64,000 nucleotides of DNA from Alisma plantago-aquatica. Lineage: Eukaryota > Streptophyta > Magnoliopsida > Alismatales > Alismataceae. Below the pieces are notes generated by a model. The model did not search any database and was not told the origin of the DNA. It saw only the letters and a program-made list of their open reading frames with translations. The DNA is taken from NCBI GenBank assembly GCA_963693085.1, contig OY856412.1:962950281-963014280 (forward strand). Reading direction: 5' to 3'. Positions 48,901 through 60,079 of the stretch are shown one piece after another. Position numbers and translations under genes: made by a program. How positions within the stretch are numbered: the first letter of the stretch is position 1; every line of letters begins with the position of its first letter.

Positions 48901-49346
48901 CAATTATCATACTTAACACCACAATGGCTTCGAGTGACAACCCCAAGATAGTTTATAAAATTATTGCGGTTCACTCCAATTGCATTCCCTCCATTATCAA
49001 ACTCCACAACCAATTTGGATCCACTGCCACTCAGCGCAAGTAACTTTTTCAACAGAGTGATACCCCTTTTCTTGTTAAGTTTTTATTGCTGCGCATCAAG
49101 TTGCTCAATTGCTTCAGTGGGTACCTGTGCATCATCAACCTAAAATTTGACAAAAATAAACACACCGAATTAAGCCAATATAGAAATACAGGATATATGG
49201 CATAACTAGAAGATAATGAATTTTATAGAAATACGGGATATGTTTTTAGAACTTACGTTGGTATCCTCGCCATGCTCGTCATGGACAGCATGCTCATCAT
49301 GGAATTCATGCTCATCATGGACATCATTCTCATCATGGTGAGCCAT
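45903..49346 (-). pseudogene. G-encoded Transposase_24/Ulp1-like protease gene, 13 exons, two stops
   Basis: Exons predicted by eye with GT/AG edges: 49257-49346, 48852-49139, 48547-48753, 48219-48443, 47951-48136, 47687-47869, 47334-47588, 46987-47249, 46719-46895, 46509-46628, 46340-46418, 46151-46252, 45903-46061. They sum to 2334 bp (778 codons with stop) and all phases agree. Exon 1 is His/Asp/Glu-rich. Exons 2-5 hold Transposase_24-like blocks (NRNNFINYLGVVTRSHCG, KDLIWKDLC, HDHTMGPKGYASVRQRL, GRVRGVGAGVGIKAFFG). Exons 9-13 resemble a Ulp1-type (C48) cysteine protease: His in RHWELLVI (46619-46621), Asp in YYLDPAG (46568-46570), Gln and Cys in TQDNGWACAYYV (46241-46243, 46223-46225). 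In-frame TAA stops at 49083-49085 and 47385-47387 would block the full protein unless spliced around. Known family role: TNPA-like DNA binding; the role of the Ulp1 part is unclear. Confidence 0.85.
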
Positions 49347-49470
49347 CTGAAAATTTCATTAAAAAGGAAAACATTTAGCATTTGTATCAACTAGAATAAG
49401 GAAAACATTTAGCATTTGTATAAACATACATGTCTCTAAAATTGTGATCTTTTATCAATTAGCAATCCTT

Positions 49471-50303
49471 CAATGTACAAGTAATATAAAAAACAATGAT
49501 TGTTCACATTCTAGGCCAACAAACACATGTGATGTCATTCTTATATATAATAAATGTGTACCACCTATCCCATCCTTGAACACCTAATCTCACTAGTAAG
49601 TGTATAATGTGTATTGGGTTTTCAAGAAAATTTCGGCAGCATTTCCCCGCTGTTCTCTAAGTACATATGTACTTAGAGAACAAATGGGGAAATGCTACCA
49701 AAATTTTCTCGAAAACTCAATACACATTATACACTTACATCCTAAGTGAGATTAGGTGTTCAAGAACAGTCCCAAACCGGGGACTATCCAAGATTTACTC
49801 CTAATGAGTAAATCTTGGACGGGTTTCTAGGCCAACAAACACAATAATAGATATCTACAATGAAGCCGGACTCCATACAAACAATATATAATTTAGTGAT
49901 TGTTCATTCTAATTTATATCAATGTACAAGTAATATAAAAAACAATGATTGTTCACATTCTAGGCCAACAAACACATGTGATGTCATTCTTATATATAAT
50001 AAATGTGTACCACCTATCCCATCCTTGAACACCTAATCTCACTAGTAAGTGTATAATGTGTATTGGGTTTTCAAGAAAATTTCGGCAGCATTTCCCCGCT
50101 GTTCTCTAAGTACATATGTACTTAGAGAACAAACGGGGAAATGCTACCAAAATTTTCTCGAAAACTCAATACACATTATACACTTACATACTAAGTGAGA
50201 TTAGGTGTTCAAGAACAGTCCCAAACCGGGGACTATCCAAGATTTACTCCTAATGAGTAAATCTTGGACGGGTTTCTAGGTCAACAAACACAATAATAGA
50301 TAT
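49471..50303. repeat. Two 384-bp direct repeats, each with a long fold-back
   Basis: Copies 49471-49854 and 49920-50303, offset 449 bp, differ at only a few bases that I can see (for example AAATGGGG versus AAACGGGG). Each contains a 190-bp imperfect palindrome (49575-49764 and 50024-50213) with arms starting CTTGAACACCTAATCTCAC and centred on GTACATATGTAC, and a second small hairpin CCAAGATTTACTC / GAGTAAATCTTGG just to the right. They lie upstream of the G gene start (minus strand), between it and the GC-rich leader, so could be in a 5' intron or leader. Confidence 0.92.
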
Positions 50304-50822
50304 GTACATGTTAGGGTTTCATCACAATTGATGTTAGGGTTTAAACAATGTTAGGGTTTAATCAAATCAAATGATGCTAGAATGGACAAGTTTAAATCAA
50401 ATTAGGATTTAAATTAGGGTTCCAATAGGTTTCAATTTAATTAATTTTTATGTGAAAGATGTAATATTATAATACATACAATGGCAATGAAATGAAACCC
50501 TAATTGTATTGGAACTCATAAAAGGATGTCTCAAAGGTTGAATCTAATATATGCATCCTAAAAAAGGTATCACATCACAAATGTGCATTTCAATAATCAT
50601 ATTTTATTTCCTTCCAATTAGTGTGGGTGCCATGTTTGGAATTGTTTTCTAATCATGGGTCCCTTAATTTTATTTAGGATAGAAGATAAAATCAAGGATA
50701 TCAAATAGTAGACAAAAGGGGTACACTCTAGGATTTAAGATCACACTACATCATGAATTTTATACAAAATTACATGTATGTGTATATAAAAAAATATATT
50801 TATAAGGAACTTCTATACATAT
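50304..50822 (-). other. G AT-rich segment before the GC-rich leader
   Basis: No coding frame. Contains several TTAGGGTTT words (50318-50360) and the stretch 50495-50640 that weakly resembles 13240-13340. Probably intronic or leader sequence of the G gene. Confidence 0.35.
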
Positions 50823-50879
50823 CTAATCAACAAAAGCAGTAAAACAGCAATCAGTAAAACTAACAGCAAGGAAATCAGT

Positions 50880-51400
50880 AAAACTAACCAGTGTTGTAGA
50901 AACAGGACGTCGGGTGTCAGCAGGAAGAAAGGAAGGAGCTAGGGCAGGCAGGTGGGCAAGCAGGAGGGCACCAGGCATGGCGGCGGCGCCGGTTCTCAGG
51001 CGTGGCGGCGGCGCAGCGGATGGAGCAGCAGGGCGCGCGCGCGGGCAGCAGGTGGCTGGAGCAGCAGGGCGGCGGTGCAGGGCGGCGACGAGCGGACAGC
51101 AGCAGCAGCAGGGGCAGCGGAGAAGAATGGCGCCGGAGAAGAAGGGCGCCAGAGAAGAAGCTAGGGCGGCGGCTCTGTTGGAAGAAGCTAGGTGGGCGGC
51201 GCCGGCGACGAACAGCAGCAGCAGTAGCAAGGTCGGCAGCGACGCACAGCAGCAGCAACGTCGGCGGCGACGGCGAGGCAAGGAAGCACGGGCAGCGTCG
51301 GCGACGGAGAGAACCGGCAGGCGGGCGATCGAGCAGCGCGGCAGCTAGCGATGAAGACAATGGAACAGGTAGGTGCCTAACGGGCGTCGCGCGGGTCTAT
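50880..51400 (-). promoter_or_regulatory. GC-rich leader or first exon region of G
   Basis: A sharp GC-rich island (GGC, GCA and CAG-rich, many CpG) in otherwise AT-rich DNA, placed between the right subterminal repeats and the G gene. All frames stay open for long stretches on both strands because stop codons are rare; the peptides are low-complexity Arg, Ala or Ser runs and I do not call them genes. In En/Spm a GC-rich first exon next to the subterminal repeats is the downstream control region, a target of methylation control. The position here is the same, so I infer a similar promoter-proximal leader. Confidence 0.5.
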
Positions 51401-51410
51401 TAGGTTGCTA

Positions 51411-51745
51411 AAGGCGTCGGTTGATAGTAATACACCGACGCCCAACAATGCAACCTTTACCCTAATTTTTCGCGCAAATTTTCATTTACATAGGCGTCGG
51501 TTAATAGTTACCAAATTGACGCTGTAGGAGACGAAAAAAGTTCGCTCGAAAATTGATTTTCGCGGGCTACTTTTAGACGTCGGTCTGTTATAAATGGCCG
51601 ACGCTGAATACAAAGCGGTACCTGTGTCTGGCTGATCTTCGAATATAGACGTCGGTGAGTATAAATAACCGACGCCTATGTAAAATAGGAGTCGGTTTTC
51701 CTAAATAACTGACGCCACTAAAAGCGCCACTGAATGATGTTTTTG
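51411..51745. repeat. Right subterminal repeats of G
   Basis: GGCGTCGGTT-type words and inverted AACCGACGCC words at about 51414, 51432, 51492, 51580, 51597, 51650, 51668, 51689 and 51711, equivalent to those at 45300-45650. They form the expected binding region of a TNPA-like protein. Confidence 0.85.
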
Positions 51746-51753
51746 TAGTAGTG

Positions 51754-53610
51754 GATCTAATAAAATTAAATTTCCCTCTAGCCAGAGATTTAGTAAAAAT
51801 GTAAGCCAACTGATTTTCTGTGTCAACATGTGTGATATAAATGTCCTTTTTGGCAATGTGATCACAAATAAAAGGATGATGAACCTCTATATGCTCGGCT
51901 CTACTATGCAATATAGGATTGTAAGATAAATTGATTACACTAGTATTATCACAATATATAGGAGAAGCATCAAATAAATGTTAAAGTCTTTGAGCATTTG
52001 ATTCATCCATAGAAATTGGGCACAACAACTCCCAAATGTAATATATTTAGCCTCGATAGTTGATAGATCCACTGTGCTCTATTTCTTGGAAAACCAAGAC
52101 ACGAAGCATGGTCCTAGGAGGAAGCAAGTGCCACTTGTGCACTTTCTATCAATCAAACATCACTATAGGCAATAAGAGTAAAATCCCTTAACTTAGGATA
52201 CCATAGTCCAAAATTTTGGATTTTGGCTAAGTACCTCAAAATCCTCTTAACAACTATAAGATGTGATTTCTTAGGATTTGATTGGAAGCAGGCACACAAG
52301 ACAACACTAAACATTATGTGATTTCTTAGGATTTGATTGAAAGCGGGCACACAAGCCATCTCTATCAAGTTTGGTGATGTTTGACATGGGGGTGTCCATT
52401 GGCTTAGTGTTATCCATTCCAAAGCTCCTAAGTATCTCACCTGTGTACTTTCCTTAGTTGATGAAGTTCTCATTCTTTGTTTTCTTGATTTGAAAGCTAA
52501 GGAAGAATGTAAGCTCCCCCATCATGCTCATCTCGAACTCACTCTGCGTAAGATCACTAAACTCCTTGCAAAGATCAAGATTAGTTCTGCCAAAAATGAT
52601 ATCATCAACATAAATTTGAATGATAAGAAAATTGTTAGAAGTGTGTTTTAGAAACAAGATACAATCTACTTTGCCCATGATATATCCATGATCTAACAAA
52701 AAGTTCTTTAGTTTCTCATACCAAGGTTGAGGTGCTTGTTTGAGACCATAGAGAGATTTTTGCAATAGATAAACATGGTTAAGAAAACTATCATGTCCAA
52801 AGCCCAGAGGTTATGCAACATACACTTCCTCCTCAATTGTACCATTCAAAAACACACTTCTAACATCCATTTGGTATAGCAGAAAATTCTTATAACTAGA
52901 AAAGGCAAGAAACATTCTAATTGACTCAAGTCTAGCTACAGATGCATATGTTTCATCAAAATCTATACCTTCCTGTTGATTGTATCCTTAAGCAACTAAC
53001 CTTGCTTTGTTTCTTACCACCTTGTCGCTTTCATCCAATTTATTGTGGTAGACCCACTTGGTGCCAATGATCTTTCTATCACGTGCTCTTGGCACTAGAG
53101 TCAACACTTTGTTCTTCTCAAATTACTCAAGTTCTTCCTACATGGCTAGCATCCAGTTGTCATCCCCAAGAGCTTCTTTGACATTCTTTGGCTCGAGTTG
53201 TGAGATGAAGGCATTTTTGGCTTGTTCTTTGTTGTAGGCAGCTTGTGTCTTCACTCTTTCAAAGGGGTCACCTATGACTATCTCTTTTGGATGATTATTT
53301 GCAAAGCGGGGGGTCGAATCCTTCTTTTCTTCATCTATCTCTTCTTCTTGAGTGTCCACCTCTTTTCCTTTTTGGGTGATGTTGAGTTCTTTCAAGATAG
53401 GAATTACTTCATCTCCAACATCATCATTAGAAATATCCTTGGTAACAGAGGGGTTAGTCTCAATACATTTGACATTAATAGATTCTTTTACTTTAGATAG
53501 ATCAACATTATACACTCTATAAGCCTTACTAGTAGTGCTATATATAAGAAAGAAAACCTTGTATGATTTCAGATCAAACTTGTCAAGAGAATCTTTTGTG
53601 TTCAAAACAA
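51754..53610 (-). pseudogene. E reverse transcriptase and RNase H
   Basis: From the right: DDNWMLAM (about 53140), then GTKWVYHNKLDESDKVVRNK, KSLYGLKQAPQPWYEKL and QIYVDDIIFGRTNLDL with the copia YVDD active site, then EFEMSMMGELTFFLSFQIK (52454-52765). RNase H follows to HSRAEHIEVHHPFI and DTENQLAYIFTKSL (about 51790-51910). The YVDD and MMGEL.FFL..QIK blocks are those of SIRE-like elements. Stops, frameshifts and a 55-bp duplication (52261-52370) break the frame. G is inserted at the C-terminal end. Confidence 0.88.
52261..52370. repeat. 55-bp tandem duplication in E pol
   Basis: The word ATGTGATTTCTTAGGATTTG starts at 52261 and again at 52316. The copies are collinear for about 40 bp. A 55-bp unit is not a multiple of three, so it shifts the RT/RNase H frame. 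Confidence 0.85.
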
Positions 53611-54590
53611 AACAAGAACACCCGAAAATTTAAAAACCCTAAACCCAGTTTTGCACAAAATATGAAGTACTAACCCCAAAACTTCTTTGGAGTGTCATAC
53701 TCTAGAAGCATGGTCCTAGCCATTTCCTGTAGTGACCTGTTCTTCCTCTCTACAACCCCATTTTGTTGAGGAGTTTGAAGATAAAAAAGTTATGTGCATA
53801 TACGGACTCTTCACAAAAATGTTCAAAAAGATCATTTCCAAACTCTCCCCCATGATCACTATGGATGGAAACAATGTAGCAAGAAGCTTCATTTTTAACT
53901 CATTTGTAAAAGCTAGAGAAAACGTCAAGAGTATCACTTTTAGAAACGAGAAAGAAAGTCCAAGTATATAGAGAGAAATCATTGACAATAACAAAACAAT
54001 ACTTGGAGCCACAAAGTGATTGAGTTCTCATAGGTCCAAATAGAACAACATGGAGAAGTTCAGGAGATCTCTTGGTACTAAGGACTCCTTCATATTTGAA
54101 GGAGGATTTGGTTTGCTTTCCTTGGGTACAAGTTTGGTATTCCTCATCCTTTTCAAAATCCAATTTGGGAAGTCCCTTAATCAAGTCCTTTTTGCTCAAC
54201 TTCTTCAATTGATGCATATTTACATGACCTAGCCGACAATGCCAAAGAGAAATATCATTCAAATTGACTACAAGGCATCTACCAACAATAGGATTAATAG
54301 AGTCAGGCACAATTACATAAATATACCGTTCCTAGTTCCCATATAGATGACATTGTAAGTGAGGGAATCTAGAAGCAAGCATTCAAAAGAAGTAAATAGC
54401 ACAAGGTAACCATTATCACATAATTGACGAACACTTATTAAATTGTGATGTAGGCCATCAAAAAAGAGAACATTCTTGATGCATAAGGATTCACTTACAT
54501 CACCCTCACCTTTTATCTTACCTTTCTTATTATCCTAAAAGTAATCGATCCTCCTTTCTTAATTGTGAAATTGATGAAATGACTTATATC
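53611..54590 (-). pseudogene. E integrase with preceding GAG-pre-integrase segment
   Basis: LWHCRLGHVNMHQLKKLSKK (about 54200-54250) is the GAG-pre-integrase zinc-binding segment (the H and C residues are visible with TCTQGKQTKSSF further on). Then SPELLHVVLFGPMRTQS and YCFVIVNDFSLYTWTFFL, the start of the copia integrase core with its first Asp in the NDFS block (53900-54310). Further core pieces lie in another frame to 53716. The frame is broken at several points. The role in a live element is insertion of the cDNA. Confidence 0.85.
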
Positions 54591-54927
54591 ACATGTCATG
54601 TGCTTTGTGCAGCTACTATCAAAAATCCATTTTCCTTTTTTCTACAAGAAAGGAGAATGTCGATTCCCAACTCAAACTTTGGGATCCGGTGTAAGCTAGA
54701 GACCCATTTCATCTTTGGGTTGGTCCCCTTAGGCTTGTATGGACAATAGGTAGAATAATGATCATCACTTTTGCAATGAGAGCAAATCATAGGGTTCTTA
54801 GAGCTAGAAGACTCTCCATGGAAGAAAGGAGGTAACTTACTCTTTTTCTTACCTTACTCTTGCCCTTAGGAGCTCCCTGTACAAATCCTAAACTACTAGT
54901 ACCACTTTGTTTGGTAGAATGGTCAAG
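54591..54927 (-). pseudogene. E Gag zinc knuckle and protease start
   Basis: At 54743-54784 (minus) the peptide CSHCKSDDHYSTYC is a perfect CX2CX4HX4C zinc knuckle, the nucleic-acid-binding motif at the end of copia Gag. Just downstream, in a shifted frame, an FDSSCTKHMT-like piece is the protease active-site region (usually LDSGC..HM). Left of it, FFDGLHHNLISVRQLCD belongs to the segment before integrase. Solo LTR C is inserted at 54933, between this knuckle and the rest of gag. Confidence 0.8.
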
Positions 54928-57900
54928 GATTTTGTAACGACCCCACCTCCCGGTAACCCCCCAATTAAAGGAGATCGAAAGGTCAGAGCCGTTATCCAAT
55001 AAACCGGATCAAAGGGTTGACAAATAATTAATATTAATTATGAAATTCTACTAACTAAACTGGAATTGAGTATAAAATTAAAACTTTACTTACCTTTGAA
55101 AAACTTTGGAAATCTATCTATCCAGAGCTTGAATTAATCTATCTAATCCTCCTTGCACTTTATTTCTTAATTTCACAATGTGTCACTTTACTGTTTGTTC
55201 ATTTCAGGACATCCAAAATTTCACAGATATGGCTAACAATTTAACAATCACAATCAAATTATTTAACAAGACCATTTGCATTTTCAATGTGTCATTCTCC
55301 ACCGCTTTTTCCCTAACCCTGGCATACCCCTCTAAGGTTTCTCTTTTGACATTGACTTAAGGCCACCTTCTCAATCCCGAGCTTGGTGTCTGGGAGTCAT
55401 CTCTCATGGTGCTCCATAGTCATGCATCATAGACCACCTTCTCATTCCCGAGCTTGGTGTCTGGGGTCACCTCTCATGGTGCCCATGGGTCTACCCTCCT
55501 GGGCCTGACCTTTATGGCATCTTCCATCAGGGTGGCATGTAGGTGCGAGAATTCACATGTATATATAACTGTGATAGCCATATTGACTTTATAATTGCAG
55601 TATGAACATCCAAACTGTTTAGATTGCATTCAATGCGAGGAAACATCCAGAAAACCCTCGGGAAACTAATGCGATTAACCATAATTAACCACATACCTGA
55701 TTCGGAAGTCTTCAAGGATTCTAAGCAGAATGTCCAATTAATCAAACAACCAACCAAGCCAGGCAACTAATCTCCCCAATCAATCAAGCACAACAAGAAA
55801 CCTGGAAAACATGTGTAATCTAATTATTCATATGCTCATCATGGAATTCCCTCCAAGGGTGTGCCTAAGTTGAATTAAGGTTTTCCTTAACGTTCTTTAT
55901 ATTCATCTCTTAACCTTTACCTTTTAGGTCAACTAAACCCTAAAACATTGTTTCCATGTTCTAAAACCCTAATTACTTAGTCATTCATACCTAAGCCTCT
56001 TTATTACCAATCTGGCTTACGATTAGTTCTAACTTCATCTTATACACAAGATTTCAAAACATAGCTTATTAAAGTCATAAACACCTAGATTAGGGTTTCT
56101 AGGTTTTCAAGTATATCTTCACTCATATGAGACTTTAAAACATCCTTTTTACATATTAAACTTTATATCTTTAAGTTATTTATTCCAAGGCTTCTTAATT
56201 AAACTTCTGATCAATATATCTCTATTTAAGATATTCATATTCTTGAAATAAAAGTCATTAAAGTCATATTACTCAACATTAAGGCTTTTAGGCCCATTAT
56301 TGCACTTTCTTAGTCATAGCACCCTAATTAAGTAAATCATGGGGTTTTAAACTTAAATCAGATTCATATTATCCATTTTATGTCAAAAGGGTAAATGTTG
56401 ATTCATAATACCAACTTAAGTAATTGAACTCATGCCTAATCAACATCTAGGGTTTTGATTACACTTAAAGCATTAAATCTATTAACTTTGTGTACTTTTC
56501 GAACTAAAAGCAAAAATAGTCTATAATGGTATTTTTATAAATTCCTTGTACTTTTTTGTGCAACTTTCATGTATAACTTTTTATCATCAGAGTTATAAAT
56601 AAATAACTATGATTTTTGCAAGGTTGTATACCTTCGGCCAATAAGGGCTCGACACGTCAGCAGTTATGTAACAACATGGGCGCCCTTTAACTTGCTGGAT
56701 AAGTCCTTTTCTCCCTCGGATGTCACACATCCATGGAGGGGCATCTTAGTCATTCACCACTCCATCTTCAACCTCTGTTCTATCCCGCTCCCGTCTGCGA
56801 CACACTCTGCCTGTGCGGGTCAACTCCAGAGTTGACTTCGACCTTCTTGTTGCGCCAGCCGTCGGTGAAGGATGTAGCACCTTCTTTGTGCCTTTCCATA
56901 CTCAACCCTTGCTTCAATTGGCTCTCTACTCACCCAATTCGTCGGGATGAAGAATCTTTCTTATGGCAAGGTGTACAGCCTGGTCAGAGTACCAGTCGGA
57001 GGCCTTCCTCTCAATTGGCTGCACGGATCATCTCGGTTCCTCCTCGTGAACATCACGATGTAGAGATATTGAACGCAGCTTGTGCCTCCCCCCTCCTTAT
57101 ATAGGTGTTAGCCCCATGTGCTTTCCCACAATTAGGGGAAATCCGCACAGTTCAGGAAACGTCTGCAAACTTAGGTTGGTTTGATGCGAAAATTGCTCCC
57201 GAAGCCAATGGAATAGTTTCCTCCTTCGCACATTAACTCTACTTCACACAAATCCGAAAGGAAGATTGTGCTTCCTGGACACTACATTCCAGTCTCCTTG
57301 TGAGACTAGGATCAGTTCCAGGCTGTTGGATCTTACATCTATGGTCCCTGTTTAATCTGAATACCCAAATGTCATTGTGACATTTAATACGGTTCAAAGA
57401 TTATCCATTTACTTTAGGAAACTTCTAAAAATCACAACTCATTATTCCTTTATCCGTTTTCCACCAAATTTTATAGGAAGATTTGGATCGACATCATCTA
57501 CCAGTGTACCAAATTGGAGACCCAAATTCCAAAGGAAAAGGATATTTTCTTCATAAGCAAGCTATCTTTTAAATTAAGCCAATTGAATTTGGTATTTCCC
57601 CTTTCTTTGCCATTAAATTATTATTTTGAATTCCTTGAACCTCAAGGAACCAAAATGGCTCGGAATCCCATCTTGGGAATATTCCTTAGCCTTTTACTTA
57701 TCCTTTATCTATTTTCTCTTTCTTCTTATTCATTTCTTTAGGAAAATATCTCTTTTCAAGGATTTCTTTTTATCTTTCTTTTTATTTTCCTCATTAGCAT
57801 CCCTTTTATCATTAGGAATCCTTTGGATATGAAAATCCATCAAGGACAACTCAATTATACCTCTTTCCACTTATTTCCCACATTTTATCAGTGTTTTCAA

Positions 57901-58256
57901 TTTCTTTCTCAATAAAGAAATATTTAATTGATCTTTTCTTTTCTTATTGCATTCTCTATGAAACTTTGGATTCCTTGGAACTCAAGGAACCCAAGAGGCA
58001 CGAAATCCCTCTTTGGATTTGCCTTATAGAGGTTTTCACATTGTTCTTTCCTCTATTTTCTTATCTACTCAATAATAGAGTTTCTTTTGTCATTTCTTTG
58101 TTATTGGGCCCAATAGCCAATAAAGCCCACAAATAAAACAACAAGGCTATTTTAAACGAAATTCATGCATTCAATCAAAAGACATCATTATTTGTTCATT
58201 TATATTTATTATGAGAAATTACATTTCTCACCAAAAATTGGGGTTGTAACAGATTT
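54928..58256 (-). mobile_element. Solo LTR C with perfect GATTT target duplication
   Basis: LTR 54933-58251 (3319 bp) starts TGTAACGACC and ends GGGTTGTAACA. GATTT flanks it on both sides (54928-54932 and 58252-58256). E gag continues across it. No internal region or second LTR is present, so it is a solo LTR left by recombination between the two LTRs of a full element. TATATAAGG on the minus strand (57095-57103) precedes a GC-richer leader (about 56730-57090). Two near-identical modules with CTTCTCA.TCCCGAGCTTGG occur at about 55360-55460. Its left end matches the reverse complement of B's end. Confidence 0.93.
57095..57103 (-). promoter_or_regulatory. Putative TATA box in LTR C
   Basis: TATATAAGG on the minus strand, the same nonamer as in A (9972-9980) and J (43099-43107), at the upstream edge of the GC-richer leader. 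Confidence 0.45.
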
Positions 58257-60030
58257 CATTTAAAGAGTTCTTTCCTTTCAAGAATTTCTACAGAGAGGCT
58301 CTAAGAGTATGATTGTCATCAATAAGAGAGATAACAATAGAAGACAAACTAGAAGGATCATCTCTAGCATGAACAAGGTCAGTCTCTAAATAGAGGGCTT
58401 TAGTCAAATAAGAATCATTTTAAGAGTAATAGAAGCAACATCATTACTAGGCAAAATAGGTCTAGAAGATAAGTCATTAACTTTAGCAAGAAGCCTAGCA
58501 TTTTCAGATTTAAGCAATTGAATTTCTTTGAGATAAACATCTCTTTCATCTCAATGAGCATCACTAATAAGCTTAAGATCTACATTTTCAATTTTAAGCA
58601 ACTCAAGTTCATCAAGGCTCTTTTGGTTATCTTCCTTAAGAGAGGCAATGTGCTTAAGATAGACACCATTCTCTACTTCTACTCCATTATATTGGATCTC
58701 AAGGTCAATAAATTCTCCTTGCAAGGAATCAATGCTCTCAAGATGAATTTTCTTATTTCACTCAAGAATATCAAGTTTAGTATACATGCCATCAATGGTT
58801 TTTATCCAATATCTTCTTTTTTTATTTACAATAAGAATAAGAAGAACGAGTAGCATTAAGCATGTCAATAAGAGTTTCCTTAGCTAACTCATGTAAGCTT
58901 ACCTCACTTACCTCACTTATCTCACCAATCTCTTCACTTGTGGAGGCCATGAGTGCAAGGTGGCATTCTCCATCTTCATTGTAGCTTGAGCCACTAGAGG
59001 ATGAGCCTTCCCAAGAGGCATGTGAAACATCTTTGTTCATCCTCTCCTTCTTGTCCTCCATGTTGTGTTTTCTATCTTTATTGTAGTTTTCCTCCTTCTT
59101 GGAGCTGCTCTTTTGGTGTGAATTTCTAGCCTTAGGACATTCACTCTCGAAGTGTCATTTTTGACCACACTTGTATCACCTTGGAGTAGATGAAGAATAT
59201 GGCTTCCCTTTGTAGTGCTTTCCTTTGGTGAAGTTGGCTTCATGCTCACTAGGGCCATCATCTTCACTAAAGGAGGAGGGAGAGGTCCAACAAGCAAGTT
59301 GTTGTTGAAGAATGAGAGCATCTACTTGAGCTTTGAAGGTACTATCTTTGATCTTCCTTGATTCTTTTTCTTCTTGCTTTGGTTCCTCTTCTTTCTTGTC
59401 AAGTCTTGACTCATGAGCTTGTATATTGCCAACAAGATCCTCAGTCAGAAGATCACCAAGACTTCTTACTTCTTCTATGGAGGTCATCTTTGACTCCCAT
59501 CTCTTTGGAAGAGACCTTAGGATCTTTGAGTTGATTGCTACTCTATCCAAAGTATGTCCCAAAGCAGTTAGGCCATTGATGATGATGTTGAGTCTTGAGT
59601 ACATCTAGGAAACTCCTTTTTCTTCCCCATCTTGAAGTTCTCTAGGAGGATGTTCAACATGTAGATCTTTGCCTCCTTCACTTACTTTGTGCATTCATAA
59701 GTGATGCACAACTTGTCCCATATCTCATAGGTTGTATCCCATGAGGATATGTGGTTGAACTTAGATGGAGTGAGGGATGCATCGAGAACTCTAATTTCTT
59801 TGGCATTGAGTTGTGCATTCTTTAGAGCTACTTCATCCCAACTACCTATAGTTCCGTCCAGCTTCTTGTAGGGTGCAATCATCACTTTCCACATATCAAA
59901 GTTCATTGCTTGAATGTAAAACTGCATCTACCACTTCCAATAGAGGAAGTTGGTATCATCGAAGATTGGGGGAGTGCATGGAGAAGCCTCTCTCTATGTT
60001 GAGGGAACCAAGTAGGTTCTCACCCATCTT
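58257..60030 (-). pseudogene. E Gag, main part, decayed
   Basis: From the right, minus strand: TPPIFDDTNFLYWKW, then MQFYIQAMNFDMWKVMIAPY (59930 downward), the usual start of SIRE-like Gag. Then SSWDTTYEIWDKLCITYE, LTALGHTLDRVAINSKILRS and LPKRWESKMTSIEEVRSLGD (59176-59604), the UBN2-type Gag domain, followed by a charged, Lys/Glu-rich stretch. Downstream (58260-59060) lies a Ser/Glu-rich region and probable coiled-coil segments with many stops. A TAG after FLYWKW and later frameshifts inactivate it. The zinc knuckle lies beyond C at 54743-54784. Confidence 0.82.
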
Positions 60031-60065
60031 ATTGTCTTGTAGGAGATTTGTTGGAGAAGATCCTT

Positions 60066-60077
60066 GCTCTGATGCCA
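60066..60077 (-). other. E primer binding site
   Basis: TGGCATCAGAGC on the minus strand, two bases inside the 3' end (GATTCAACA) of the right LTR. It is one base from the initiator-methionine tRNA primer site TGGTATCAGAGC. Confidence 0.85.
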
Positions 60078-60079
60078 CT

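Larger units (their letters stand above)
45280..51753 (-). mobile_element. Element G: CACTA (En/Spm) transposon, 6474 bp
   Basis: Ends are CACTACTACAGAA (45280) and its counterpart ...TTTTTGTAGTAGTG (51753). The 3-bp target duplication is GAT (45277-45279 and 51754-51756), as usual for CACTA elements. Both ends carry many subterminal GGCGTCGGTT / AACCGACGCC motifs. It encodes one multi-exon gene (45903-49346) with Transposase_24 and Ulp1-like parts. I see no TNP2-type (Transposase_21) DDE transposase, so G should depend on another element for movement. The sharp ends and exact target duplication suggest a fairly recent insertion into E. Confidence 0.93.

Noticed and set aside
50823..51403. 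Long open frames of 70-152 codons on both strands
   Set aside because: They come from a GC-rich, stop-poor island. Products are Arg, Ala, Ser or Cys runs with no domain. I treat the region as the leader of element G.
56733..57104. + strand ORF of 123 codons
   Set aside because: Lies in the GC-richer leader of solo LTR C. Composition-driven, no domain.
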